From AC-32 sp963717725 (GTDB lineage Bacteria; Actinomycetota; Thermoleophilia; Gaiellales; Gaiellaceae): 64,000 nucleotides of DNA. The stretch covers positions 1 through 64,000 of the forward strand of contig CAVQWS010000015.1 of assembly GCA_963717725.1 (NCBI GenBank). The letters are read 5' to 3'. The stretch's first letter is position 1, and the number at the start of each line of letters is the position of its first letter. The notes beneath the pieces were generated by a model. That model made no database searches, had not been told where the DNA came from, and saw only the letters and a list, made by a program, of their open reading frames with translations. The translations under genes were made by a program, and so were the position numbers. This document shows, in pieces, positions 15,612 through 23,738 of this stretch.

Positions 15612-17528
15612 ATGGGCCGCTACCAGGAGATCTATCGGCGTTCGCTCGAGGATCCGGACGGTTTCTGGGCAGAGGCTGCGACGGCGATCGACTGGGACGA
15701 GCCGTGGGAGCGGGTCCTCGACGACTCGCAGGCGCCCTTCTACCGCTGGTTCTCCGGCGGGCGCCTGAACACCTGTCACAACGCGCTCGACCGGCATGTC
15801 GAGGGCGGCCGCGGCGACCAGCTGGCTCTCATCTACGACTCGCCCGCTGCAGGAAACGCGGCGAGCTTCACCTACCGCGAGCTGCGAGACGAGGTGGCGC
15901 GGTTCGCCGGCGTGCTCGCGGCTCAGGGCGTGCAACCAGGCGACCGCGTCGTCATCTACATGCCGATGGTGCCGGAGGCCGTGATCGCGATGCTGGCCTG
16001 CGCTCGCATCGGTGCGATTCACTCGGTCGTGTTCGGCGGTTTCGCGGCACACGAGCTCGCGAGTCGAATCGAGGACGCGCGACCCAAGGTCGTCGTCTCC
16101 GCTTCATGCGGCATCGAGCCATCGACGCTCGTCGCCTACAAGCCGCTGCTCGACGCGGCGATCGAGATGGTCGAGGCGAAGCCGGAGCGGTGCATCATCC
16201 TGCAGCGCCCGCAGCTCGAAGCCGAGCTCCATCCCGGGCGAGATCTCGACTGGCATGAGGCAATCTCCCAGGCCGATCCGGAGCCATGCGTTTCCGTGGC
16301 GGCTACGGACCCGCTGTACATCCTCTACACCTCGGGCACGACGGGCCAGCCGAAGGGAACTGTCCGCGACAACGGCGGCCACGCCGTCGCTCTTGCCTGG
16401 ACGATGAAGCACGTCTACGGCGTCGATCCCGGCGAGGTCTACTGGGCGGCCTCCGACGTCGGCTGGGTCGTCGGCCACTCTTACATCGTCTATGCGCCGC
16501 TCTTGCACGGCTGCACGACGGTGCTGTTCGAGGGGAAGCCCGTCGGCACCCCGGACGCGGGCGCCTTCTGGCGCGTCGTCTCCGAGCACGGCGTGTCGAC
16601 GCTCTTCACCGCGCCCACGGCGTTCCGGGCGATCAGGCAGCAGGACCCGGATGGTGAACACATCGGCCGCTACGACCTCTCGGGCTTCCGCGCGCTCTTC
16701 CTCGCAGGCGAGCGCTGCGATCCCGAGACGCTCGGCTGGGCGGAGAAGCAGCTGCGCGTGCCGGTGATCGACCACTGGTGGCAGACGGAGACCGGCTGGC
16801 CGATTGCCGCCAACTGCCTCGGGATCGAGCTGCTGCCGGTCGTCCCGGGCTCGCCGACGCAGCCCGTGCCGGGATGGGACGTTCGCGTCCTCGACGGCGC
16901 GGGCGAGGAGCTCCCGAGGGGAGAGACCGGCGCCCTCGTGGTCAAGCTGCCGATGCCGCCCGGTGCTTCGCCGACCCTCTGGAACGCCGAGGACCGCTTC
17001 AGGGAGGTCTACCTCGCGGCCTTCCCTGGCCACTACCAGACAGCCGACGCGGGCTACATCGACGACGACGGCTACCTCTTCGTCATGTCGCGGACAGACG
17101 ACATCATCAACGTCGCCGGCCATCGCCTCTCCGCCGGTGCGATCGAGGAGGTCCTGGCTGCACACCCGGACGTGGCCGAAACGGCCGTCATCGGCCCCGC
17201 CGACGAGCTGAAGGGCCAGCTGCCGGTCGGCTTCCTCGTCTTGAAGTCCGGCGTCGAACGCGGCCGCGAAGAGATCGTGAGCGAGGTCGTCCAGCTGGTG
17301 CGTGAGCGAATCGGCCCGGTCGCGTCGTTCAAGACCGCCGTCGTCGTCGACCGCCTTCCCAAGACGCGGTCAGGGAAGATCCTGCGGGGCACGATGCGCC
17401 GGATCGCAGACGGCGTCGACTACACGACTCCGGCGACGATCGACGACCCGGCAGCGCTCGACGAGATGGGCGAGGCGCTGCGCAGCATCGGGTACGCGCG
17501 ATCGCCGGCGGCTGCTCCCGCCGGCTGA
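15612..17528 (+). CDS. prpE: Propionyl-CoA synthetase (acyl-CoA synthetase family)
   Basis: The enzyme activates propionate (or acetate) with ATP to form acyl-AMP and then acyl-CoA. The 638-residue protein has the AMP-binding P-loop YILYTSGTTGQPKG near residue 236, the DHWWQTETGWPI motif near residue 388, and the C-terminal catalytic lysine in KTRSGKILRGTMRR near residue 589. The N-terminal RWFSGGRLNTCHNALDRHV and ALIYDSP segments are closer to PrpE than to acetyl-CoA synthetase. The ATG at 15612 is preceded by GAGGAGGT at a good distance; upstream in-frame starts lack one. It lies 133 bases before norB on the same strand. Confidence 0.9.
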   Translation: MGRYQEIYRRSLEDPDGFWAEAATAIDWDEPWERVLDDSQAPFYRWFSGGRLNTCHNALDRHVEGGRGDQLALIYDSPAAGNAASFTYRELRDEVARFAGVLAAQGVQPGDRVVIYMPMVPEAVIAMLACARIGAIHSVVFGGFAAHELASRIEDARPKVVVSASCGIEPSTLVAYKPLLDAAIEMVEAKPERCIILQRPQLEAELHPGRDLDWHEAISQADPEPCVSVAATDPLYILYTSGTTGQPKGTVRDNGGHAVALAWTMKHVYGVDPGEVYWAASDVGWVVGHSYIVYAPLLHGCTTVLFEGKPVGTPDAGAFWRVVSEHGVSTLFTAPTAFRAIRQQDPDGEHIGRYDLSGFRALFLAGERCDPETLGWAEKQLRVPVIDHWWQTETGWPIAANCLGIELLPVVPGSPTQPVPGWDVRVLDGAGEELPRGETGALVVKLPMPPGASPTLWNAEDRFREVYLAAFPGHYQTADAGYIDDDGYLFVMSRTDDIINVAGHRLSAGAIEEVLAAHPDVAETAVIGPADELKGQLPVGFLVLKSGVERGREEIVSEVVQLVRERIGPVASFKTAVVVDRLPKTRSGKILRGTMRRIADGVDYTTPATIDDPAALDEMGEALRSIGYARSPAAAPAG

Positions 17529-17661
17529 AGGCTGGGCACGCAGGAAGCTGGGCGCCTCTTCGCGCCGGACGGTCTGACCGAGGTTCTGTCCTCGCGCGGC
17601 ATAGACCCGAGGGAGTGAATCTCTTACGATCGGCGCCCGAGACGGGCGAAAGGAGTGCCGG

Positions 17662-19995
17662 ATGGAGACCGAACCGCGGCGTGCGTTCCTGATCTCGAAG
17701 GCCTGGCTCCAGGCCGCCGTGCTCGTCGTGCTGGTCGGCTTCTTCGTCCTCGGCCTGCTCGCCTACCGCAACTACCAGGCGCACCCGCCCGTGCCGGCGC
17801 GGGTCGTCGACGCGAACGGCCACGTCCTCTTCACCGGCAAGGACATCAGCCACGGCCAGCAGGTGTTCCTGAACAACGGGCTGATGGAGTACGGGTCGGT
17901 CTTCGGGCACGGTGCCTACCTCGGCCCCGACTACACGGCCGACTACCTCCGCCGCTCCTCCAACCTCGTGCGGGCGTCGTTCGGCGGCCCCGGCTCCGAC
18001 CGGGCGGTGCAGCGGACGATCGACGAGATGCGCGCGAACCGCTACGACGCGGCGACACACACGCTGACCTTCACCGCGCCTCAGGCGGCGGCCTTCCGCC
18101 GGCTGGTGCCCCACTACAGCGCATACTTCTCCGACCCCTCGACCGAGCACGGCCTCAAGCCGGACGCGATCACCGACCCGACGCAGCTCAGGCAGCTGAC
18201 GGCGTTCTTCGCCTGGACGGCCTGGGCCGCGGCGGCCAACCGGCCCGGCCACAACTACTCGTACACGAACAACTGGCCGTCAGAGCCGCGAGTCGACAAC
18301 AAGCCGACCGCGAACGTGATCGTCTGGTCGGTGCTGTCGCTGATCGCGCTGCTCGGCGGGATCGGCATCCTGTTCGGCGCGTTCGGGCGCTGGGGGCGCA
18401 ACCTCGGTTGGCATGGCCGCGAGCAGGCGACGCTCTCGTTCCGCGAGCCGGGCGACGTCGCGCTGACACCGGCGCAGCGGGCGACTGCCTGGTTCTTCTT
18501 CGTGATGGCGGCGCTGTTCTTGCTCCAGACGCTCGTCGGCGCCGCCGCGCAGCACTATCGCGCAGACCTCGAGAGCTTTTTCGGCATCGACCTGGCGCGC
18601 GCCTTCCCCTACAACCTGATGCGCACCTGGCACGTGCAGCTGGCGATCTTCTGGGTCGCCACCTCGTTCGTCGCGGCAGGCATCTTCCTCGCGCCCATGA
18701 TCGCCCGCAGGGAGCCGCGCGGCCAGGGCAAGCTCGCGTTCGCGCTGCTCGGGGCGCTCGCGGTCGTCGTCTTCGGCACCCTGATCGGCTCCTACCTCGC
18801 CATCCACGGCGTGCTCGAGTCGACGGCGCGCAACTGGTTCGGCCTGCAGGGCTTCGAGTACCTCGACCTGGCCCGGATCTGGCAGATCCTGCTCTCGGTC
18901 GGGCTCGTCGTCTGGGTGTTCATGCTCTGGCGCGTCCTGCGCCGCCGGCTCGCGGGCGAGCACGTGGGCAACATGCCCTGGCTTTTCTTTCTCGCCGCCT
19001 GCGCGATCCCCGCGTTCTACGCGGTCGGGTTGATCGCTCGCACCGGCGACAACTTCACGACCACGGAGTTCTGGCGGTTTTGGGTCGTCCACCTCTGGGT
19101 CGAGGACTTCCTCGAGCTGTTCACCACGGTGATGGTCGCGTACATGTTCGTGCTGCTCGGCGTCGTCCGCGAGCGCATCGCACTGACGGTCGTGTTCCTC
19201 GACATCGTCCTCTACTCCGTCGGCGGCGTGATCGGGACGATGCACCACCTCTACTTCTCCGGCGAGCCGGCCGAGCACATGGCGCTCGGCGCCTTCTTCT
19301 CGGCCGCCGAGGTGATCCCGCTCACGTTCCTGACCGTCGAAGCCTGGTCGTTCCTGCAGCTCGGAGCCGCGCAGGAATCGCGCTCGCAGACGCCCTTCCC
19401 GCACCGCTGGGCGGTGATGTTCCTGGTCTCGGTCGGCTTCTGGAACTTCCTCGGCGCGGGCATCTTCGGCTTCCTGATCAACCTGCCGATCGTGTCCTAC
19501 TACGAGATCGGCACCGCACTGACCGCCAACCACGGGCACGCCGCGATGATGGGCGTCTACGGGATGCTCGCGCTCGGGCTGGCGATGTTCTGCCTGCGCT
19601 ATCTGATCCCGGCCGACAAGTGGCCCGAGCGCTGGGCGCGGATCTGCTTCTGGTCGACCAACATCGGACTGGCGTGGATGTGCTTTGCGACGCTGCTGCC
19701 GCTCGGGATCCTGCAGCTCTACAAGTCGGTCGGCTCCGGGTACTTCGAGGCACGCGAACTGAAGTTCCTCACCAACGACACGAACGCGACGATCGAGTGG
19801 CTGCGATTCCCCGGCGACGTCATCTTCATCGTCGGAGGCGCCCTGCCGGCGCTCTACATCGCCTATCTCGGTATCCGCTACACCGTCAAGCGGGTCACGC
19901 TCGGCGAGCCCGATGATCAGTTCCTCTTCACCGAGATCACAACGATCGACGCTGCCGCGGGCGCAGACGAAGCAGCAGCGGCGAGGGTGACATGA
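17662..19995 (+). CDS. norB: Quinol-dependent nitric oxide reductase (qNOR)
   Basis: This 777-residue single-chain enzyme reduces two NO to N2O with electrons from quinol. An N-terminal helix is followed by the NorC-like extracytoplasmic domain without heme (GQQVFLNNGLMEYG, FGHGAYLGPDYTADYL), and then by about 12 helices of the heme-copper oxidase superfamily. Visible ligands are His in TWHVQLAIFWV near residue 323, the Glu-rich WVEDFLELFTTV near residue 478, the His pair in GTMHHLYFSG near residue 527, and the NHGHAAMMGVYGM heme ligands near residue 623. The start follows AAAGGAG. Its TGA overlaps the ATG of the next gene (ATGA). The role is NO detoxification or partial denitrification. Confidence 0.95.
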   Translation: METEPRRAFLISKAWLQAAVLVVLVGFFVLGLLAYRNYQAHPPVPARVVDANGHVLFTGKDISHGQQVFLNNGLMEYGSVFGHGAYLGPDYTADYLRRSSNLVRASFGGPGSDRAVQRTIDEMRANRYDAATHTLTFTAPQAAAFRRLVPHYSAYFSDPSTEHGLKPDAITDPTQLRQLTAFFAWTAWAAAANRPGHNYSYTNNWPSEPRVDNKPTANVIVWSVLSLIALLGGIGILFGAFGRWGRNLGWHGREQATLSFREPGDVALTPAQRATAWFFFVMAALFLLQTLVGAAAQHYRADLESFFGIDLARAFPYNLMRTWHVQLAIFWVATSFVAAGIFLAPMIARREPRGQGKLAFALLGALAVVVFGTLIGSYLAIHGVLESTARNWFGLQGFEYLDLARIWQILLSVGLVVWVFMLWRVLRRRLAGEHVGNMPWLFFLAACAIPAFYAVGLIARTGDNFTTTEFWRFWVVHLWVEDFLELFTTVMVAYMFVLLGVVRERIALTVVFLDIVLYSVGGVIGTMHHLYFSGEPAEHMALGAFFSAAEVIPLTFLTVEAWSFLQLGAAQESRSQTPFPHRWAVMFLVSVGFWNFLGAGIFGFLINLPIVSYYEIGTALTANHGHAAMMGVYGMLALGLAMFCLRYLIPADKWPERWARICFWSTNIGLAWMCFATLLPLGILQLYKSVGSGYFEARELKFLTNDTNATIEWLRFPGDVIFIVGGALPALYIAYLGIRYTVKRVTLGEPDDQFLFTEITTIDAAAGADEAAAARVT

Positions 19996-20555
19996 ACCCG
20001 GAGGTGCTGCTCGCGGCCGCGTACGCAGGGTTCCTCACGCTCGGGGCGTTCGGGCTCGAGTGGCTGTCGGCCCACACGCACCGCCGGACGCTTCGCTACC
20101 GCACCGCCGGCTTCAGCTACGACGAGACGCACGATCACTGGGTCTGCCCCGAGGGCGAGCAGCTGTGGCCGCACGAGTTCGACCGCGAGCTGCGACTCGT
20201 TCGCTACCGCGCCCGCGCGCACGTCTGCAACGCCTGTCCGAGCAAGAATCGCTGCACGGACTCCGACCGCGGTCGGGAGATCGTGCGCCCGGTCGACCCC
20301 TGGCCGCACTCCGAGGCCGGGCGCTTCCATCGCGTGGTCGCGCTGCTGCTGGTCGCGCTCGCCGCGCTCGTGCTGCTCCTCGAACTGGCGCGGCACCACA
20401 GCCCGGCAGGGGTAACACTTCTCCTCGGGATGCTGGTCGGGATCGCGCTCGCGGGCCGCTGGCTCCTGCGCGACCTGCGCGCCCACCCGGCAGGGTTTCC
20501 AGCACCGACGGTCTCACACGGCCTGGACGCAGGGCTCGACGCCGATCGGCGCTAG
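19992..20555 (+). CDS. Nor-linked membrane protein with a transposase-type four-cysteine zinc ribbon
   Basis: I do not recognise this 187-residue protein by name. It has one N-terminal helix (residues 4-25), a cytosolic or external loop with Cys52, Cys79, Cys82 and Cys88, and two C-terminal hydrophobic segments (about 112-150). The loop reads CPEGEQL...VRYRA...CNACPSKNRCT...RGREIVR, the same spacing as the zinc ribbon found in the middle of IS1182-type DDE transposases, but no transposase catalytic residues are present. Translation is coupled to norB by a 4-base overlap and the ZIP gene starts three bases after its stop, so it probably acts with them, for example in metal handling for the reductase. 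That role is inferred only from context. Confidence 0.75.
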   Translation: MNPEVLLAAAYAGFLTLGAFGLEWLSAHTHRRTLRYRTAGFSYDETHDHWVCPEGEQLWPHEFDRELRLVRYRARAHVCNACPSKNRCTDSDRGREIVRPVDPWPHSEAGRFHRVVALLLVALAALVLLLELARHHSPAGVTLLLGMLVGIALAGRWLLRDLRAHPAGFPAPTVSHGLDAGLDADRR

Positions 20556-20558
20556 CTG

Positions 20559-21266
20559 ATGGGCGCCGCCCTGGGCTGGGGTGTGGTTGCCGCCTCGTCG
20601 CTCGTGCTCGGGATGCTGCTTGGCCTGGCGCGGTCGTGGCCGTCGCGGCTGATCGGGCTCGTGCTCGCCTTCGGGGCCGGCGCGCTCGTCAGTGCGGTCA
20701 GCTTCGAGCTCTTCGAGGAGGGCGTGGACGTCGGCGGGGCGACGGCAGTCGGGATCGGGCTCGCGGCCGGGGCGCTCACGTACTTTGTGCTCGCCCGCTT
20801 GGTCGAGCGCATGGGGACGGTCAAGGACTCGGGCGGCGGCACCGCGCTGGCGCTGGGCGCGTTCCTCGACGGGATCCCCGAGCAGACCGTGCTCGGCCTC
20901 GGGCTCGCCGGCGGCTCGGGGGTCAGCGTCGGCCTGATCCTCGCGATCTTCGTCTCCAACCTGCCCGAGGCGATCGGCTCAGCCACTGACATGCGCGCAG
21001 CCGGAACGCCCCCGCGCCAGATCCGGCTGCTCTGGTTCGCCGTCGCCGGGCTCTGCGCGCTCGCCACGCCGCTGGGGTACTTCCTCGCGCGGGAGACCGG
21101 CGGGCACTTCCAGGCGCTGATCAACGGCTTCGCGGCGGGCGCGCTGCTCGTGCTGCTCGTCGACTCGCTGATCCCCGAGGCAACCGAGAAGTCGGGCCGC
21201 GTCGCCGGCCTGGCGACGACCCTCGGCTTCGCACTCGCGGCCGGACTGTCGACGCTGACCGCGTAA
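20559..21266 (+). CDS. ZIP-family divalent metal transporter
   Basis: The 235-residue protein has eight predicted helices and the ZIP pattern of two metal-binding helices: LGAFLDGIPEQTVLGLGL near residue 105 and FVSNLPEAIGSATDM near residue 132. In classical ZIPs the first position is histidine; here Asp-Gly-Ile-Pro-Glu replaces it, as in a bacterial subgroup, so the metal is uncertain. It follows the zinc-ribbon membrane protein by three bases and probably belongs to the norB transcript, where it could import iron or zinc. Two partial copies of the same gene lie at 15242 and 22056. Confidence 0.85.
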   Translation: MGAALGWGVVAASSLVLGMLLGLARSWPSRLIGLVLAFGAGALVSAVSFELFEEGVDVGGATAVGIGLAAGALTYFVLARLVERMGTVKDSGGGTALALGAFLDGIPEQTVLGLGLAGGSGVSVGLILAIFVSNLPEAIGSATDMRAAGTPPRQIRLLWFAVAGLCALATPLGYFLARETGGHFQALINGFAAGALLVLLVDSLIPEATEKSGRVAGLATTLGFALAAGLSTLTA

Positions 21267-21355
21267 CTCGCAGATGGCGTTACAAGATTCCACTGCGCGG
21301 CGCGTTTGTCGCAGGTAATGTCTCGCGTTCAATTCGGGGAAAGGAGGTACGAACC

Positions 21356-21481
21356 ATGCGCGGTTACTCGGCAGATCGTCTAGGCGTCGTCTCCGCCCCG
21401 GTCCCTGCCCTCGGTGTAGCGCAGACGTCGAACGACGACTTCCACCTCCGGGCAGTCCTCGACTGGAGTAGCTCCGACTAG
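21356..21481 (+). CDS. Small peptide of 41 residues with a strong ribosome binding site
   Basis: An ATG at 21356 follows GGGGAAAGGAGG by seven bases, an unusually good Shine-Dalgarno sequence for this window. The encoded peptide begins MRGYSADRLGVVSAPVPALG and ends LRAVLDWSSSD. It has no membrane helix and no cysteine. A terminator-like hairpin follows 30 bases after the stop. I know no homologue. The leader-core-like composition (hydrophobic first half, acidic/serine-rich end) is compatible with a short signalling or precursor peptide, but nothing demonstrates this. Confidence 0.5.
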   Translation: MRGYSADRLGVVSAPVPALGVAQTSNDDFHLRAVLDWSSSD

Positions 21482-21511
21482 CACACAGCGTCAGAGTCAC
21501 GACCAGCGAGG

Positions 21512-21540
21512 GCGACCCGATGGGTCGCTTTCGTCGTTTC
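21512..21540 (+). terminator. Intrinsic terminator after the small peptide gene
   Basis: A 7-bp stem (GCGACCC, loop GAT) is followed at once by TTTCGTCGTTTCT, a T-rich tail. It lies 30 bases after the 41-residue ORF and supports that ORF as a real transcription unit. Confidence 0.6.
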
Positions 21541-21786
21541 TAAGGCGAAACACCATTCGGCAGTCGGCGGGAGAAGGACCGATGCCAAGCGCCACCACGG
21601 CGTAACCGAGCCGATCCGCAGCCGGAGAACCGGCTGAAGGAGAGGTCAGCTTTCGAAAAATGTCCTGTGCAAATGAGGCTGCGCGTTAGCACGCACATTT
21701 CTCGGAAGTCGTACCTGAACCTCCTCCGTACCGGACTCGACATCGGCGAAGTCGTCGAAGACCACAGGCGAAAGGAGGTGAGTAGG

Positions 21787-21978
21787 GTGATCCACTACGA
21801 CTACGAGTTCCACCGTCAGCGTCAACGCGAGCGGATGGCGGAGATCGGGGCCGAGTACCAGCGTGCCCAGGCGACCGAGAACTCGAGGGCCGCCGCCGTG
21901 ATCAGGCGGTCCGCACGGTGGGCTTGGTCGCGCAAGCGTTGGGCTTTCGCGCGCCGAGCACCCGTCTTCCGAGCATGA
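21787..21978 (+). CDS. Small basic hypothetical protein
   Basis: A GTG at 21787 is preceded by GAAAGGAGGTGAGTAG, a near-perfect ribosome binding site. The 63-residue product is rich in Arg, Ala and aromatic residues (FHRQRQRERMAEIGAEYQRA, then SARWAWSRKRWAFARRAP) and is probably helical and nucleic-acid or membrane-surface binding. The frame is open further upstream, but that would place the Shine-Dalgarno inside the gene. The 246 bases between the upstream terminator and this start show no other feature. I recognise no family. Confidence 0.5.
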   Translation: MIHYDYEFHRQRQRERMAEIGAEYQRAQATENSRAAAVIRRSARWAWSRKRWAFARRAPVFRA

Positions 21979-21992
21979 GCTGCGGCTTGCGA

Positions 21993-22029
21993 GCAGAACC
22001 GCGCGCTTCGGCCGGGCGCGCGGTTCTGC
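21993..22029 (+). terminator. Very stable hairpin after the small basic protein gene
   Basis: A perfect 14-bp stem (GCAGAACCGCGCGC) with a nine-base loop starts 15 bases after the stop. There is no T-tract. It also sits directly left of the ZIP C-terminal fragment. Confidence 0.6.
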
Positions 22030-22055
22030 GTATTCAACTGGATACTTCGCGAGTC

Positions 22056-22184
22056 GGCGCGCTGCTCGTGCTGCTGGTGGACTCGCTGATCCCCGAGGCG
22101 ACCGAGAAGTCAGGGCGCCTCGCCGGCCTGGCGACGACTCTCGGCTTCGCCGACGCAGCGGGGCTGTCGGCCACGACTACCTAG
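22056..22184 (+). pseudogene. C-terminal fragment of a ZIP-family transporter gene
   Basis: This stretch matches the last 129 bases of the intact ZIP gene (21138-21266): both encode GALLVLLVDSLIPEATEKSG followed by RxAGLATTLGF and a stop at the same place. No start codon or 5' part is present. With the N-terminal fragment at 15242 it brackets the prpE-norB-ZIP segment, in the same orientation and in gene order. Confidence 0.75.
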
Positions 22185-22605
22185 CCCGGCGCTCGGCCTC
22201 GCGCTTCAGCTGCTCCAGGCCGCTCTCGGTCGAGCGGTCGAGCGTCTTCTGCAGCGAGCCGCGGAACAGGCGGGCCAGCAGACCGCTGAACGACTCGTCC
22301 GTCTCCACCCGCGTCCCGCCGTTCGCGGGCTCGAGGCGCCACTCGTGGATCGCCTTGACCGACAGCGTCCGCCCTCGCCACCGGATGTAGCCCGGCGGGT
22401 CGACCTGCTCGAGCGTCGAGACGATCGTGCCCGGGCCCGCCTTCCAGCGGAACTTGGTGCCGGGCTCGACCGGCCCCTCGATCGACATCGTCTTCACCTC
22501 GGGGTTCCATTGCGGCCACTGCTCGAAGCCGGTCAGGACCTCCCACACGACCTCGGGCGGAGCGACGATCTCGACCTCGCGCTTGCTCCTGACGGGCGCG
22601 TCCAC
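22177..22605 (-). CDS. SRPBCC (START-like) family protein
   Basis: The 142-residue protein has the SRPBCC pattern: an N-terminal strand (REVEIVAPPEVVWEVLT), the FEQWPQWNPEVK turn found in polyketide cyclase/dehydrase-like members, central strands forming the cavity, and a C-terminal helix (SLQKTLDRSTESGLEQLKREAE). It presumably binds a hydrophobic ligand; nothing indicates which. Its 3' end overlaps the end of the ZIP fragment on the other strand by eight bases. Confidence 0.85.
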   Translation of the reverse strand: MDAPVRSKREVEIVAPPEVVWEVLTGFEQWPQWNPEVKTMSIEGPVEPGTKFRWKAGPGTIVSTLEQVDPPGYIRWRGRTLSVKAIHEWRLEPANGGTRVETDESFSGLLARLFRGSLQKTLDRSTESGLEQLKREAERRAR

Positions 22606-22649
22606 GCTCCGATCCTAGTCGCCATAGTCGATTCCCTTACGCTAGGTCG

Positions 22650-23096
22650 GTGGCCGGCTTGACGGGGAGACTGGGCAGGATCGCGAACGTCACGCGCGAG
22701 GACACCGCAGCCCTTAGCAGGGACGTGCCACTTGATCTCCACGTGATCCAGGAAGCGTGGCCCGCCTTTGAGTCGGCGTTCGACTCACTGCACGGGCGTC
22801 GGATGATGGGCCTGATCGACAATCGAGCCGGCACCTATCGTCTCTGCACCGAGCGCCTGCCCCGCGACATCGACAACCCACTCGGTCTCGACGCGACGAC
22901 GATCCCAGGCGGGCGCTACCTACGGCTCAGGCTCATCGGTGACCCTCCCGGTGTCTACGCCCAGATCGAGGCGGCGTTCGACGAGCTCTTCGAGCATGCT
23001 GACCACGACCCCACACGTCCGCTCATCGAGTTCTACCGACGTGAAGGCGAAGTCGACTGTCTCGTGCCGGTCAACGCGGCCGTTCCTGGCGCCTGA
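22650..23096 (+). CDS. GyrI-like/effector-binding domain protein
   Basis: This 148-residue protein looks like a free-standing GyrI-like (SOUL/AraC effector-binding) domain: IPGGRYLRLRLIGDPPGVYAQIEAAFDELFE and the C-terminal PLIEFYRREGEVDCLVPV, which resembles the conserved DLE..VPV end of such domains. There is no DNA-binding part. It may bind a small ligand or toxin. The GTG at 22650 has no clear ribosome binding site, so the transcript may be leaderless. The function assignment is tentative. Confidence 0.6.
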   Translation: MAGLTGRLGRIANVTREDTAALSRDVPLDLHVIQEAWPAFESAFDSLHGRRMMGLIDNRAGTYRLCTERLPRDIDNPLGLDATTIPGGRYLRLRLIGDPPGVYAQIEAAFDELFEHADHDPTRPLIEFYRREGEVDCLVPVNAAVPGA

Positions 23097-23154
23097 ACAA
23101 CCTGGCTTGTAAATCAACCTTCACACCAGGTCGCTAAGGGCATAGCTTGTCGTC

Positions 23155-23658
23155 ATGAAGCTGCACCTCGTTCAACCAAAGCTGCGGCGTGCATGGGAGC
23201 TGCGCCGCGGGGACGAGGTAGTCGCGAGTCTGCGGATCCCGCTGCTGCGGCGTGGCGCGGAGATCGAGATCGGCGACCAGAAGCTGGCGATCGAGCCGAG
23301 CGGTTTGGTCCGCACCTCGGTGGCTGTTCGCGACACGGCGACCGGCGATGAGCGGATGCGCGTCGTGCGGGAGAACCTACACCGCGTGCTCGAGCTCGGC
23401 GGGCAGCGAACCGAGTGGCGCTCGCTCGGTTGGGGAAGCACCTACGGCTTCGTCGACGCCGCCGGCGAGCCGCTCGTCCGCGCCAAGGTCTCACAGGGAC
23501 TCACGCGCACGAACGGCGAGATCGAGGTTGCGGATTCTTTGCCGGCGGACGAGGCGCTCCTCGCGGCCGCGCTGACGGCGTACCTGCTGATCCGCAGGGC
23601 CGAGGACAACGCCTCGGCCGGAGCCTCGACGGTCGCCGCGACCGGCAGCACCGTCTAG
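23155..23658 (+). CDS. Hypothetical beta-rich protein
   Basis: The 167-residue protein has no recognisable catalytic motif. Alternating hydrophobic patterns (WELRRGDEVVASLRIPLLRRGAEIEIGD, TEWRSLGWGSTYGFVDAAGEPL) suggest a beta-sheet-rich fold like the Tubby C-terminal-like or LURP-one group, ending with a hydrophobic helix (DEALLAAALTAYLLIRR). The start is ATG at 23155 after a small inverted repeat (ACCTGG...CCAGGT). Its role is unknown. Confidence 0.65.
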   Translation: MKLHLVQPKLRRAWELRRGDEVVASLRIPLLRRGAEIEIGDQKLAIEPSGLVRTSVAVRDTATGDERMRVVRENLHRVLELGGQRTEWRSLGWGSTYGFVDAAGEPLVRAKVSQGLTRTNGEIEVADSLPADEALLAAALTAYLLIRRAEDNASAGASTVAATGSTV

Positions 23659-23738
23659 TCGATACCCCAGGCTTCGAGCGTGGTGACTGGGAGGGAGCGC
23701 CTGGCACCGCTTTCACGGTGCCAGGCGCTGTGGGGACG

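Noticed and set aside
17655..19916. A 753-codon open frame on the + strand inside norB
   Set aside because: It is one of several long shadow frames produced by the GC-rich codon usage. It is Arg/Pro/Ala-rich and matches no family, whereas the overlapping norB frame has every expected motif.
19992..20555. Transposase remnant
   Set aside because: The zinc-ribbon pattern is transposase-like, but the frame is intact, has membrane helices on both sides, lacks catalytic residues, has no terminal inverted repeats, and is translationally coupled to norB.
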